Shown: positions 37,200 to 45,804 of the stretch, piece after piece
How the letters are laid out: every line of letters begins with the position of its first letter
How positions within the stretch are numbered: position 1 is the first letter of the stretch
Made by a program: the position numbers and the translations under genes
Notes under the pieces: generated by a model
Told to the model about the DNA's origin: nothing
Database searches by the model: none
Seen by the model: the letters and a program-made list of their open reading frames with translations, nothing else
Source: Sunxiuqinia rutila
GTDB taxonomy: Bacteria > Bacteroidota > Bacteroidia > Bacteroidales > Prolixibacteraceae
Assembly: GCF_050589705.1 (NCBI RefSeq)
Contig: NZ_JBNGOT010000003.1
Location: forward strand, 62,001-126,000
DNA: 64,000 nt
Reading direction: 5' to 3'

Positions 37200-38510
37200 A
37201 TGGATGAGTTTTTGGCTGCACGTTTGCAGATGGCCGTCTCTCTTGGGTTTCATATTGTTTTTGCCTGTATAGGCATGGTGATGCCGTGGTTTATGTTTGT
37301 GGCTGAATGGAAGTGGCTTCGGACCAACAATCCTGTTTACCTTGATTTGGCCAAAGCCTGGGCAAAGGGTGTCGCCATCTTTTTTGCTGTTGGTGCCGTA
37401 TCCGGAACAGTTCTTTCGTTTGAACTCGGAATGCTATGGCCCACGTTTATGGAACATGCAGGCCCCATTTTCGGGATGCCTTTCTCGTATGAAGGAACGG
37501 CCTTTTTTGTTGAAGCCATCGCCTTAGGACTGTGGCTTTATGGCTGGAACCGCCTCAATAAAAAGGTTCACTTGTATATTGGCATGGTGGTCGGTATTGC
37601 CGGCGTAATGTCAGGAGTCTTTGTTATTTCGGCTAATGCCTGGATGAATGCCCCCGCCGGCTTCGACTGGATTGACGGGCAAGCGTATAACATTGATCCG
37701 GTGGCTGCCATGTTTAACAAAGCTTGGTTTTCACAAACCCATCACATGATTATTGCTGCTTTTTCGGCTACAGGATTTGCCGTTGCCGGAGTTCATGCAA
37801 TGCTCTACCTCAGAAATAAACTGGAGATTCATGCCAAGGCACTGACCATTGCACTGGCTTTTGCCTCGGTTGCAGCCTTGTTGCAACCGCTTAGTGGTGA
37901 CCTTGCCGCTAAGAATGTGGCTAAACTTCAACCAGCCAAGCTGGCTGCTTTTGAAGCACACTTTGAAACACAAAAGTCAGCTCCGCTTATTATTGGAGGA
38001 ATTCCGGATGTTGAAAACCGTGAAGTGAATTATGCCATTAAATTGCCTGGCTTTCTGAGCTTTTTGGCTCATGGCGATTTCAACGCCGAAGTAAAAGGAC
38101 TGGAAGAATTTCCGGAAGACGAATGGCCACCCGTGCCTATTGTCCATTATTCCTTTCAACTGATGGTGGGCATTGGTATGTTCCTGATTTTACTGGCTGT
38201 CATATTTTTAGCCGGAACCTACAAATGGAAACACTGGCTTGAGAAACGCTGGTGGCTCAAGTTGTTGATGATCGCTACTCCCCTAGGGTTTATTGCTATT
38301 CAAGCCGGATGGGTGGTCACCGAAGTTGGCCGCCAACCCTGGATCATTTACGGTATCATGAAAACAAAAGATGCCCTAACCCCGATGCCAGGAATTCAGT
38401 ACACCTTTTACACCATTACGGCCGTGTATCTGCTCTTGACTTTTATTGTTGCCTGGCTGATGAGCCGACAAATAAAAATGCTTCAAAACAAATATCGTTC
38501 TCATGACTGA
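37200..38510 (+). CDS. cydA: Cytochrome bd quinol oxidase subunit I
   Basis: This 436-residue, nine-helix inner-membrane protein carries the heme ligands His18 (LGFHIVF) and His181/182 (QTHHMIIAAF), with Glu98 and Glu105 in SYEGTAFFVEAIALG near the diheme site. The Met ligand is probably in QLMVGIGM. The quinol loop is of the short type, consistent with length about 440 rather than 520. It reduces oxygen to water with high affinity, using menaquinol. It overlaps cydB by 8 bases (ATGACTGA), indicating translational coupling. Confidence 0.96.
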   Translation: MDEFLAARLQMAVSLGFHIVFACIGMVMPWFMFVAEWKWLRTNNPVYLDLAKAWAKGVAIFFAVGAVSGTVLSFELGMLWPTFMEHAGPIFGMPFSYEGTAFFVEAIALGLWLYGWNRLNKKVHLYIGMVVGIAGVMSGVFVISANAWMNAPAGFDWIDGQAYNIDPVAAMFNKAWFSQTHHMIIAAFSATGFAVAGVHAMLYLRNKLEIHAKALTIALAFASVAALLQPLSGDLAAKNVAKLQPAKLAAFEAHFETQKSAPLIIGGIPDVENREVNYAIKLPGFLSFLAHGDFNAEVKGLEEFPEDEWPPVPIVHYSFQLMVGIGMFLILLAVIFLAGTYKWKHWLEKRWWLKLLMIATPLGFIAIQAGWVVTEVGRQPWIIYGIMKTKDALTPMPGIQYTFYTITAVYLLLTFIVAWLMSRQIKMLQNKYRSHD

Positions 38511-39501
38511 AACAATTTTAATTATACTCGGAATTTCCCTCCTGCTATACGTACTGCTTGGAGGCGCTGACTTTGGAGGCGGAATACTGGAATTGCTGTC
38601 ACGTGGAAAAGCATCCAAGATCGTGTCGCGGGCCATCGCCCCGGTTTGGGAGGCTAACCATGTTTGGCTCATTCTGGTTGTGGTGATCTTGTTCGTTGGT
38701 TTCCCAACGGTTTACTCCACCATTCTAACGGCTTTGCACATTCCGGTTTTACTGGCCCTCATCGGTATTATTATGAGAGGATCGGCCTTTACCTTCCGGC
38801 ATTACGATTTGGAGGCTGAACGTTCCAAAGCCATCTATTCCTCCATTTTCCGTTATTCAAGCCTGTTTACCACCTTTTTTCTGGGGGTAACCATGGGCGG
38901 AGTGATCCTGGGCGACATTTCCATGGACTATTCCAAAGGATTTTATGCCATCTACATTCACCCTTGGCTCAACTGGTTTTCATTTGCCATGGGCATTTTC
39001 CTGGTAGTCCTGTTTGCATTTTTGGCAACCATTTTCACCTTAGGAGAAACGAAAGAAAAAGAACATGTGGAACGATTTACCAAAATGGCGAAATACCTGA
39101 TCGTAACCTTGGTTATTGCAGGCGCAGTGGTCTTTGCAACCGCCGAGATAGAAGGGCATCCGCTGTTTTATGAGTTTTACCATTCGCTGCCGAGTTTAAT
39201 CAGCATTGTACTGGCAACGCTGGCACTGCCCTTGCTCTGGATCAATTTGAACCGCAACAACCGCAACTGGCTTCGACTAATTGCCGGCTTTCAAACAACG
39301 ATGATTATGGTGGGCTGGTTTGCCATTCAGTTTCCGGTGCTGGTTAAAATTAATGATGGTACAGACATTACAGTTCAAAGCTCCAGCGCTCCTCATCAGG
39401 TTCAACTTCAACTGCTGATTGCGCTCATATTTGGTGTGTTTGTTATTTTGCCTTTTACCGGCTATCTGTACAAAACATTCAAATTTGACGACAAAGAATA
39501 A
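38503..39501 (+). CDS. cydB: Cytochrome bd quinol oxidase subunit II
   Basis: This 332-residue membrane protein begins LIILGISLLLYVLLGGADFGGGILEL, the standard CydB start, with WEANHVWLILVVVILFVGFPTVY following. Eight or so helices are apparent. It pairs with CydA as the structural subunit. Its ATG lies inside the end of cydA. No cydX-like small frame is evident downstream before the terminator. Confidence 0.96.
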   Translation: MTETILIILGISLLLYVLLGGADFGGGILELLSRGKASKIVSRAIAPVWEANHVWLILVVVILFVGFPTVYSTILTALHIPVLLALIGIIMRGSAFTFRHYDLEAERSKAIYSSIFRYSSLFTTFFLGVTMGGVILGDISMDYSKGFYAIYIHPWLNWFSFAMGIFLVVLFAFLATIFTLGETKEKEHVERFTKMAKYLIVTLVIAGAVVFATAEIEGHPLFYEFYHSLPSLISIVLATLALPLLWINLNRNNRNWLRLIAGFQTTMIMVGWFAIQFPVLVKINDGTDITVQSSSAPHQVQLQLLIALIFGVFVILPFTGYLYKTFKFDDKE

Positions 39502-39511
39502 ACCCAATACG

Positions 39512-39552
39512 AAAGGGAAAGAGCATGAGCAAACGCTCTTTCCCTTTTTTTT
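39512..39552 (+). terminator. Intrinsic terminator after cydAB
   Basis: The stem AAAGGGAAAGAGC (39512-39524) pairs with GCTCTTTCCCTTT (39535-39547) and is followed by a T tract. Confidence 0.93.
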
Positions 39553-39653
39553 CACTTGAATACCCGAAACACCACCCGCAATTCAAAGTCTCCATTTGTA
39601 TCTACAGGTGTTGCTACTCTCTCAATAAAAAGTCAGACGATTTGGGTATACGC

Positions 39654-42014
39654 TTAGCTCTTTTGAGAAAAGCCTGCAAGAGCATAAGCCAGTGCTGCTC
39701 CCACCATCACCCAAACAAATCCGGCCTCAACCGACACCAACATAGCGAGGCTGGTGCTCACTACCGAGGCACAACCATTAACGGCCCAAGCCCAGGGAAC
39801 AGCCGCCGCCTGCTGACTGCTGACTTTACTTAAACCCATAGGGAAAGGCAAACCCATAAAGAAGCCCGGAATACAAACAAGTAAAACCATGAGGCCAACT
39901 TTTAGTGGCATGGGAAGGAAATTTAAACCCCGAAGCACCGGACTCAACACAAGCGCATAGCCCAAAATCAAGACCGCAATACCCAGGCTGATAACCATTA
40001 AATGCTGGGAGGTGCTTACCATTCGACCGGAAAAATAACTGCCAATGCCTGATGATAGCAACAGCAGGCTGATAACTCCGGATGCCGCATAAATTGGAAG
40101 CCCCAGAAAGAGTGTGAACTGCTGTATAAACACCATCTCTACAAAAAGATAGCCCAAACCAATGCCCGCAAAATAGAAAAACAGCTTGCCCTTTTCTTGC
40201 AGTTTGGTGGCAGCAGGCACCAGCGGCACTAAAATAAAAATCAGCGAAGCTGCCACCAGCAAAATGAAAGTGAGCCAGAGTACCACATAGCCCAGTTCCA
40301 TGAAAGGGATCGTTTGATCTCCAAACAATGTTTTGAGCCGGGGCAAGCTGGACAAGCGCAGAAACTGAAAAAAATAGGGCCGGTTATCGGTGGCCGGTTG
40401 AATGCGAAAAGCGTACTGCCGGTAGAGCGACTCGACCGAATCGGTCATCAGTTGATCAACAGCCTGAAAAAACCAAGGGTCATCCAGCTGGTTGTAATCA
40501 TCTCGCTTAAAATTCCCATCTCCCGGCAAAATCAATGGATCGTAATACTGCTCCGCACAAAACGTTCGGATCCGGTCAAGCTCCTGAGAGGTAAATGGCG
40601 ATTTTTTAGCCACAAATGTGAGGGTGCTCCAACTGCGAATAACCACCAAATGATCCTTCTTTTGCAGCCCCTCCCCTTCAAGCAAATCAGAAAAAGTAGC
40701 CAGCATTCTTAGTGGACTTCGGATCGGATAATCCATCCAGCAACTTACACTGAGAAGCCCGTCAGGAGTTAATCGTAACCAAAGCTCATCCATCGCTTCG
40801 CGAGTCAGGTCGTAGCGTTGCTCCAGCGCATTGAGCCCCGAAGAACCCCAAAAAGAGCCAATTTCGGGCAACTGAATCAGGTCGTAAAAAGCACGGCTGC
40901 TACGCAAAAACGAACGAGGTTCCAACGGCATTATCCGGATGGTTAAATCGTGCTGGAAATTCCCTGTCGAATCTTCTTCCAGCAAAGCAATCAGCCCCCG
41001 GTTGGGCTCTACCGCATCAATCTGCTGAACACCAAACGACAAGGCCAGGCTTATTTGCTCCCCTGTGCCGCTGCGCAAAATCAAGGCTCTTTCAACCGGC
41101 TGTATCTGATAAGGCAATGCCTGCGTGGTATACCGTAAAATTGAATCCGTGCGGGGAAGCAACACGCCCACCCCGTCGCCATTATTAAAAACTCCCGGGC
41201 GTGCAGGAATATTCCCGCGGTAGCTCAGGCTCAAACCAGGAGCATAACGTAAAGCCGGCGAACTCACCACTTCCAGCAAACCATAAGGGCTGTGGTGCTC
41301 ACCAATTACCCGGGCATCGGGAAGCAGCAAGGTCTTTTCAATGCTTTTATATTCCGATCGGACCAAAGGAGGAACATCCGCATTCATCACAAGCAAAACA
41401 AGCAAACTCACCCAAAAGACGATGCGCAAGCGGCTGGAAGCAGGCAGCCAAAAACCGCCAAAGAACGGAAGGATTGCCAGTAAGGCCGGTATTCCTGCTG
41501 TAGGAGAAAGCCACATAAGCGCCAGCGCCAGCCCTCCTCCCAAGCCCGAGCCCAGCAAGTTGGCAAAATAGAGGCGCCCAATCCCGGTACCATATTGCAC
41601 AAAGCTCAAGCCGATAGCTAAGGCTCCCAGAAAAAAAGGTAGCAGCAAAAACAAGCACGTTAAAGCCAGGCGAAGCAGATGGCGGCTGTCCTTAAACAGC
41701 AGGTAAGTGTCGAAACGAAAAGCTTCGGACTGAATAACCAGGGGACTAACAGCCATTGTAAGGGAGCAGAGCAGCAGCAAAACCGGATAAACCGTAGTAA
41801 AGTTTCGGACAAGACCTTTTCTGAAAAACGCCAGAAATGTGCCGGAAGCCCCAAAACCCAGTAAGGCCAACGATATAATTAAATGGGCAAAATGATACCA
41901 TTGGGTAATGGAAAACAATTGCATCAAAGCCAGTTGAAAAGCAATGAGTGCGGCCGACATCAAACCAATGCCCAACCCAACCCGGTTGATATGCGGCGTG
42001 GTGGTCCTAGTCAT
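39654..42014 (-). CDS. Multi-pass membrane protein with spermidine-synthase-like domain
   Basis: About 786 residues from the ATG at 42014, which overlaps the upstream stop by 8 bases (ATGACTAG); an in-frame ATG at 42086 would add 24 residues inside the upstream gene. Six or so N-terminal helices (to about 220) are followed by a soluble Rossmann-like central domain with a weak SAM-type loop (LILRSGTGEQ; QIDAVEPNR), then six or so C-terminal helices from about 575. This layout matches membrane proteins annotated as spermidine synthase-like; none has a firm function known to me. Coupling to an exported Pcm suggests a shared extracytoplasmic role. Confidence 0.75.
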   Translation of the reverse strand: MTRTTTPHINRVGLGIGLMSAALIAFQLALMQLFSITQWYHFAHLIISLALLGFGASGTFLAFFRKGLVRNFTTVYPVLLLLCSLTMAVSPLVIQSEAFRFDTYLLFKDSRHLLRLALTCLFLLLPFFLGALAIGLSFVQYGTGIGRLYFANLLGSGLGGGLALALMWLSPTAGIPALLAILPFFGGFWLPASSRLRIVFWVSLLVLLVMNADVPPLVRSEYKSIEKTLLLPDARVIGEHHSPYGLLEVVSSPALRYAPGLSLSYRGNIPARPGVFNNGDGVGVLLPRTDSILRYTTQALPYQIQPVERALILRSGTGEQISLALSFGVQQIDAVEPNRGLIALLEEDSTGNFQHDLTIRIMPLEPRSFLRSSRAFYDLIQLPEIGSFWGSSGLNALEQRYDLTREAMDELWLRLTPDGLLSVSCWMDYPIRSPLRMLATFSDLLEGEGLQKKDHLVVIRSWSTLTFVAKKSPFTSQELDRIRTFCAEQYYDPLILPGDGNFKRDDYNQLDDPWFFQAVDQLMTDSVESLYRQYAFRIQPATDNRPYFFQFLRLSSLPRLKTLFGDQTIPFMELGYVVLWLTFILLVAASLIFILVPLVPAATKLQEKGKLFFYFAGIGLGYLFVEMVFIQQFTLFLGLPIYAASGVISLLLLSSGIGSYFSGRMVSTSQHLMVISLGIAVLILGYALVLSPVLRGLNFLPMPLKVGLMVLLVCIPGFFMGLPFPMGLSKVSSQQAAAVPWAWAVNGCASVVSTSLAMLVSVEAGFVWVMVGAALAYALAGFSQKS

Positions 42015-42714
42015 CTTGTCGGGTAAAAGGGACAAACCGCACCGGAAGCAAGTTTTTTGTCCGGACTTTGTCCTGCTTTTTCTCAATCAATTTCAGCATT
42101 TGAACCTGAAAAGGAGAACCTACCGGAATAATCATCCGTCCACCATCCTTGAGCTGTTCAATTAAAAGAGGCGGAATGTAGTTGGCCGCTGCCGTCACCA
42201 CAATGGCATCAAAAGGTCCAGCTTCAGCCCAACCATAATACCCATCGGCAATCTTTACCCGGACGTTGTTGTAGTTCAAATCGCGCAAGCGTTGTCTGGC
42301 CGCCTGCCCCAACGCCTTCACAATTTCAATGGTATAAACCGAATCAACAATTTCGGCCAGCACAGCAGCCTGATAGCCCGAACCTGTACCAATCTCCAAC
42401 ACTTTAAAGTCAGACTTGGGACGAACCTGTTCGGTCATATAGGCAACAATGTAAGGCTGCGATATGGTTTGTCCGTAGCCAATTGGCAACGGCCCGTCGC
42501 GGTAGGCTTCTGCCAGATAGTCCAGCGGAACAAACTGATGACGGGGTACGGTTCGCATGGCCTCCAACACCTCCTGATCGTGGATGCCGCGGGCTTGAAT
42601 TTGCATGCGTACCATTTGTTTGCGCGCTTGCACGAAGGCTTCGGGCTGAGCGCCAGCCAACGGAATGGTGAAGCTTAAAACAACCCACAAAAAAGGGACA
42701 AGTGAAAGAGCCAT
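42007..42714 (-). CDS. pcm: Protein-L-isoaspartate O-methyltransferase, exported form
   Basis: This 235-residue protein has a signal peptide (MALSLVPFLWVVLSFTIPLAGAQ), unlike the usual cytoplasmic enzyme of about 210 residues. The rest matches Pcm closely: VPRHQFVP, GYGQTISQPYIVAYMTE, the SAM motif VLEIGTGSGYQAAVLAEI, DAIVVTAAANYIPP and GGRMIIPVG. It repairs isoaspartyl residues in damaged proteins, here probably in the periplasm, though the methyl donor SAM is cytoplasmic, which is an open puzzle. It is translationally coupled to the membrane protein gene downstream. Confidence 0.9.
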   Translation of the reverse strand: MALSLVPFLWVVLSFTIPLAGAQPEAFVQARKQMVRMQIQARGIHDQEVLEAMRTVPRHQFVPLDYLAEAYRDGPLPIGYGQTISQPYIVAYMTEQVRPKSDFKVLEIGTGSGYQAAVLAEIVDSVYTIEIVKALGQAARQRLRDLNYNNVRVKIADGYYGWAEAGPFDAIVVTAAANYIPPLLIEQLKDGGRMIIPVGSPFQVQMLKLIEKKQDKVRTKNLLPVRFVPFTRQDD

Positions 42715-42860
42715 GGCTTCAAACGTTTACAATCGGTTTCCTGTAGCCATCTACGCAACAGGTGAGAAGAGGTTATCGTCCAAAGGCCTGCCAGTCGATC
42801 TTCCACGGAACGGTAAACTTTGCTGCATCAGAAACGTAAGCCCCTGAAAACGCACAACCC

Positions 42861-43307
42861 ATGTTACTGCAATTTATCGTATTGGCCCTGTTCGGAATGG
42901 CCATGGCACATGTTGAAGGAGTGGTAGTGGTTTATCTTCGAAAAGCCATTGGCTTGCTCGACCCGGAAGTAGACAACCGGCAGGCACTGGAGCAAGTTCC
43001 ACGCCGCTATGTACAAATTGAAATGACGCGTGAAGCAGCCACCATTGTCATGCTGGTCAGTCTGGCCTGGCTGGTGGGTGAAAACCTGCTCCATCAGATC
43101 ATGGTGTTTCTGTGGACCTTCGCCTTTTGGGATTTATTCTATTACGTATCGCTTTACCTGCTCATCGGCTGGCCGCCCAAACTCACCACCACCGACGTAC
43201 TTTTCCTCATTCCCCGGCCCTGGATTGCCCCGGTCTGGTTTCCGCTAGGCGTTTCCTCACTTACCATCATTCTTATTTTTCTGTTGTATCTGCTTCCCTA
43301 TTGCTGA
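42861..43307 (+). CDS. Small four-helix membrane protein, unknown function
   Basis: This 148-residue protein was not recognised. Hydrophobic segments lie at about 1-22, 58-80, 81-102 and 123-146. Between the first two is a polar loop (RKAIGLLDPEVDNRQALEQVPRRYVQIEMTREAA) with several charged residues, and Glu19 lies within the first helix. The TREAATIVML and WDLFYY segments look conserved in type. It is divergent from pcm and stands alone. Its length and composition support a real gene; no function is claimed. Confidence 0.65.
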   Translation: MLLQFIVLALFGMAMAHVEGVVVVYLRKAIGLLDPEVDNRQALEQVPRRYVQIEMTREAATIVMLVSLAWLVGENLLHQIMVFLWTFAFWDLFYYVSLYLLIGWPPKLTTTDVLFLIPRPWIAPVWFPLGVSSLTIILIFLLYLLPYC

Positions 43308-43346
43308 ATACCCATAATCGCAAACTTTACCTAAAGCAAAAAGAAA

Positions 43347-43394
43347 GCGGTTGTATACAACGGACTTTCAGAATTTCCTGTTGCATACAACCGC
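43347..43394. repeat. 15-base inverted repeat downstream of the small membrane protein gene
   Basis: GCGGTTGTATACAAC (43347-43361) and GTTGCATACAACCGC (43380-43394) are inverted copies with one mismatch, separated by 18 bases. The left arm also contains the 12-base palindrome GTTGTATACAAC. No T tract follows on either strand, so it is not a simple terminator although it lies between convergent genes. Confidence 0.65.
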
Positions 43395-43441
43395 CTTCCG
43401 CCCGCTTATATTGATACGGTGCGGAATTAAACTTGAAAAGC

Positions 43442-43705
43442 CTATTCCTGCTTTTTATCCGGGCCTTTCGCAGGTTTCTGCTCCCGCGGGCCACGCTTGT
43501 AAATAATCAATCCATTCAGAAAATTTCGTAAAATCTGATCCTGAAGTGGCTTGTAATTCGGATGTTCAACACTTCGGAAAAAAGCTCCCAACTCACTCTT
43601 GGTCACTTTGTAATCCACCAGGTTTAGAATCTCCACAATATCTTCATCGCGCAATTTCAGGGCTACGCGTAGCTTTTTCAGAATGTCATTATTGGTAAGG
43701 GGCAT
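43442..43705 (-). CDS. DUF1456 family protein, single domain
   Basis: This 87-residue protein begins with one DUF1456 unit (MPLTNNDILKKLRVALKLRDED, then YKVTKSELGAFFRSVEHPNYK, ending FLNGLIIYKRGPRE). The Escherichia coli member YehS has two such units in about 156 residues, so this is a half-size form with a Lys-rich tail (PAKGPDKKQE). Function is unknown. It lies downstream of the arginine cluster but behind that cluster's terminator. Confidence 0.82.
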   Translation of the reverse strand: MPLTNNDILKKLRVALKLRDEDIVEILNLVDYKVTKSELGAFFRSVEHPNYKPLQDQILRNFLNGLIIYKRGPREQKPAKGPDKKQE

Positions 43706-43849
43706 ATACTTTCTTTTTTAGTGAAAATTGATGGCGAATAACGCTGCTCCCGCTTTTAAGGTTGGAGCCGTAAACGCATGGTCAAAAGTAGCAAATAAAT
43801 TTAGCATGCCCCTTCCTTTAAATTTTATTGAAGGGGTTTACTTAAGAAT

Positions 43850-43891
43850 AAAACAAGGGATCCGATCACTAAAACGATCAGACCCCTTGTT
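43850..43891 (-). terminator. Intrinsic terminator of the arginine-proline cluster
   Basis: On the minus strand AACAAGGGGTCTGATC pairs with GATCGGATCCCTTGTT (two wobble or mismatched positions), then a TTTTATTC tract. It lies 27 bases after the argB stop. A weaker hairpin, CCCCTTC with GAAGGGG, lies further on at 43809-43836. Confidence 0.82.
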
Positions 43892-43917
43892 GCTTACGAG
43901 TTAATTCTTAAAGTCTT

Positions 43918-44694
43918 TTATTCGCCTACCAGCAAGGTTCCTCCTTTTTGAAGGCCTTCGATATTGGTGATACGCACCTGGCTCACCCCTTTTTGAATGG
44001 CATTGAAACTGTTGTCCAGCTTAGGGATCATGCCGGCATGAATAGCCCCTGATGCTTGCAGGTCTTTAAACTGGGCATGATTAAGCGAGGCAATCACCGA
44101 GCAATCGTCTTCAGCATCTTCCAGCACACCCGGTTTTTCAAAGCAAAAGACCAGCTCCACATCAAAATACTCACTAAAACCAATGGCCGCTTCAGCCGCA
44201 ATGGTATCGGCATTGGTGTTCAGCAATTGTCCGTTTTTATCGTGGGTTAAAGGCGCCAATACCGGCACCACCTGGTTTTCCACCAACAACTTCAGTTGAT
44301 CCACATGCACCGAAACAACATCGCCCACAAAGCCATAGTCGATGGTTGCCACCGGACGCTTCACGGCCTGCATGTAGTTCAGGTCGGCGCCAGTCAGCCC
44401 GATGGCGTTGATACCATTGGCCTGCAGCTGAGCCACAATATTTTTGTTGACCAGACCACCATACACCATGGTTACTACTTCCAGCATATTGGCATCGGTT
44501 ATGCGCCGGCCATCCACCATTTGGGTTTCAACGCCCATGCGTTCGGCCATGGCAGTTGCCGAACGGCCTCCGCCATGCACCAGCACTTTCAAGCCGTCCA
44601 GTTGGGCAAAACGTGCCAGCAAATCCTGCAGCGAATCCTTTTCTTCAACCACCTTGCCCCCTACTTTTACGAGGGTTAATTTCTGTTTGCTCAT
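43918..44694 (-). CDS. argB: N-acyl-L-glutamate 5-kinase (ArgB family)
   Basis: About 258 residues from the ATG at 44694; the codon before is TTG, so ATG is preferred. VKVGGKVVEE and VHGGGRSATAMAERMG are the nucleotide and substrate loops of the amino-acid kinase family, and NTNADTIAAEAAIGF is the conserved C-terminal block. It phosphorylates N-acetylglutamate, or in this clade probably N-succinylglutamate, as inferred from the neighbouring carbamoyltransferase. It is the last gene of the cluster. Confidence 0.93.
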   Translation of the reverse strand: MSKQKLTLVKVGGKVVEEKDSLQDLLARFAQLDGLKVLVHGGGRSATAMAERMGVETQMVDGRRITDANMLEVVTMVYGGLVNKNIVAQLQANGINAIGLTGADLNYMQAVKRPVATIDYGFVGDVVSVHVDQLKLLVENQVVPVLAPLTHDKNGQLLNTNADTIAAEAAIGFSEYFDVELVFCFEKPGVLEDAEDDCSVIASLNHAQFKDLQASGAIHAGMIPKLDNSFNAIQKGVSQVRITNIEGLQKGGTLLVGE

Positions 44695-44790
44695 CAATTT
44701 TCTTTGTGTTTATTCAGTCGTTGATTGTCATTAAGTCATTTCAGCAAAACCATGAATGACTCTAAAATGACCATAAATGACATTGCTTTT

Positions 44791-45741
44791 TTACTTCATC
44801 TGTTCCAGCAACATTTTCAATACGGCTTGAGCAGAAAACAAGCGGTTCTCAGCTTCAGCAACCACGATGGAGTTTGGTCCGTCAATCACCGAATCGCTCA
44901 CAATCATGTTTCGCCGTACAGGCAGGCAGTGCATAAATTTGGCGTTGTTGGTAACGGCCATTTGCCGGTCCGAAACAGTCCAGTCCCGGTCTTGCGACAA
45001 GACCTTGCCATAATCGTTGTAAGCCGCCCAGCTTTTCGCGTAGATAAAGTCAGCCCCCTCAAAGGCTTTCATTTGATCGTACTCCGGTTTCAGGTCGCCC
45101 ATAAACTCAGGCGCCAGCTCATACCCTTCGGGATGAGTAACCACCAGCTCATAGTCTGTTTCGCGCATCCATTCCACAAACGAGTTGGGTACTGCTTGCG
45201 GCAAAGCACGCGGATGCGGTGCCCAAGTCATTACCACTTTAGGACGCTCCTTGGTTTTATGCTCCTCAATGGTTATCAGGTCGGCAAAGGACTGCAGCGG
45301 ATGGCGGGTAGCTGCTTCCATGCTCACTACCGGTACGCCGGCATAATCGATAAACTGCTGAATAATTTTTTCCTGGTAATCATCCTCCCGGTTTTCAAAT
45401 TTGGCAAAGGAGCGAACACCAATAATGTCGCAATACTTGCCAATAACGGGTACCGCTTCGCGAATATGCTCGGGTTTGTCACTATCCATAATGACGCCCA
45501 GTTCTGTTTCCAGCTTCCAGCCACCTTCATTTATATCGAAGACAATTACGTTCATCCCCAGGTTTAAACCAGCCTTCTGGGTGCTTAGGCGGGTGCGCAG
45601 GCTGGAATTAAAGAACACCAGCAACAAGGTTTTATTCTTTCCGAGAGTTTGATATTGGTAAGGATCTTTTTTCAATTCAAGCGCCAATTTCAGGGCTTCA
45701 TCCAAGTTATCGAGGTCGTGTACAGACGTAAAGTGCTTCAT
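44791..45741 (-). CDS. argF': N-succinylornithine carbamoyltransferase
   Basis: This 316-residue transcarbamylase has the carbamoyl-phosphate motif SSLRTR (46-51) and a C-terminal MHCLPVRRN. It aligns end to end, by memory, with the Bacteroides fragilis enzyme of known structure. Pro90 in DKPEH is the residue reported to set preference for N-succinyl- over N-acetylornithine (Glu in the Xanthomonas acetyl enzyme). Hence the arginine route here probably uses succinylated intermediates. It produces N-succinylcitrulline in the cytoplasm from carbamoyl phosphate supplied by CarAB. Confidence 0.92.
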   Translation of the reverse strand: MKHFTSVHDLDNLDEALKLALELKKDPYQYQTLGKNKTLLLVFFNSSLRTRLSTQKAGLNLGMNVIVFDINEGGWKLETELGVIMDSDKPEHIREAVPVIGKYCDIIGVRSFAKFENREDDYQEKIIQQFIDYAGVPVVSMEAATRHPLQSFADLITIEEHKTKERPKVVMTWAPHPRALPQAVPNSFVEWMRETDYELVVTHPEGYELAPEFMGDLKPEYDQMKAFEGADFIYAKSWAAYNDYGKVLSQDRDWTVSDRQMAVTNNAKFMHCLPVRRNMIVSDSVIDGPNSIVVAEAENRLFSAQAVLKMLLEQMK

Positions 45742-45804
45742 AGTTCGTATAAAATTTCAAGTTTCAAGTTCTACATTCCAAGTTTCCAGTTAGCAATCAT
45801 CAAT

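Noticed and set aside
44791..45741. Ordinary ornithine or N-acetylornithine carbamoyltransferase
   Set aside because: Pro90 and whole-length similarity to the Bacteroides fragilis enzyme favour N-succinylornithine as the substrate.
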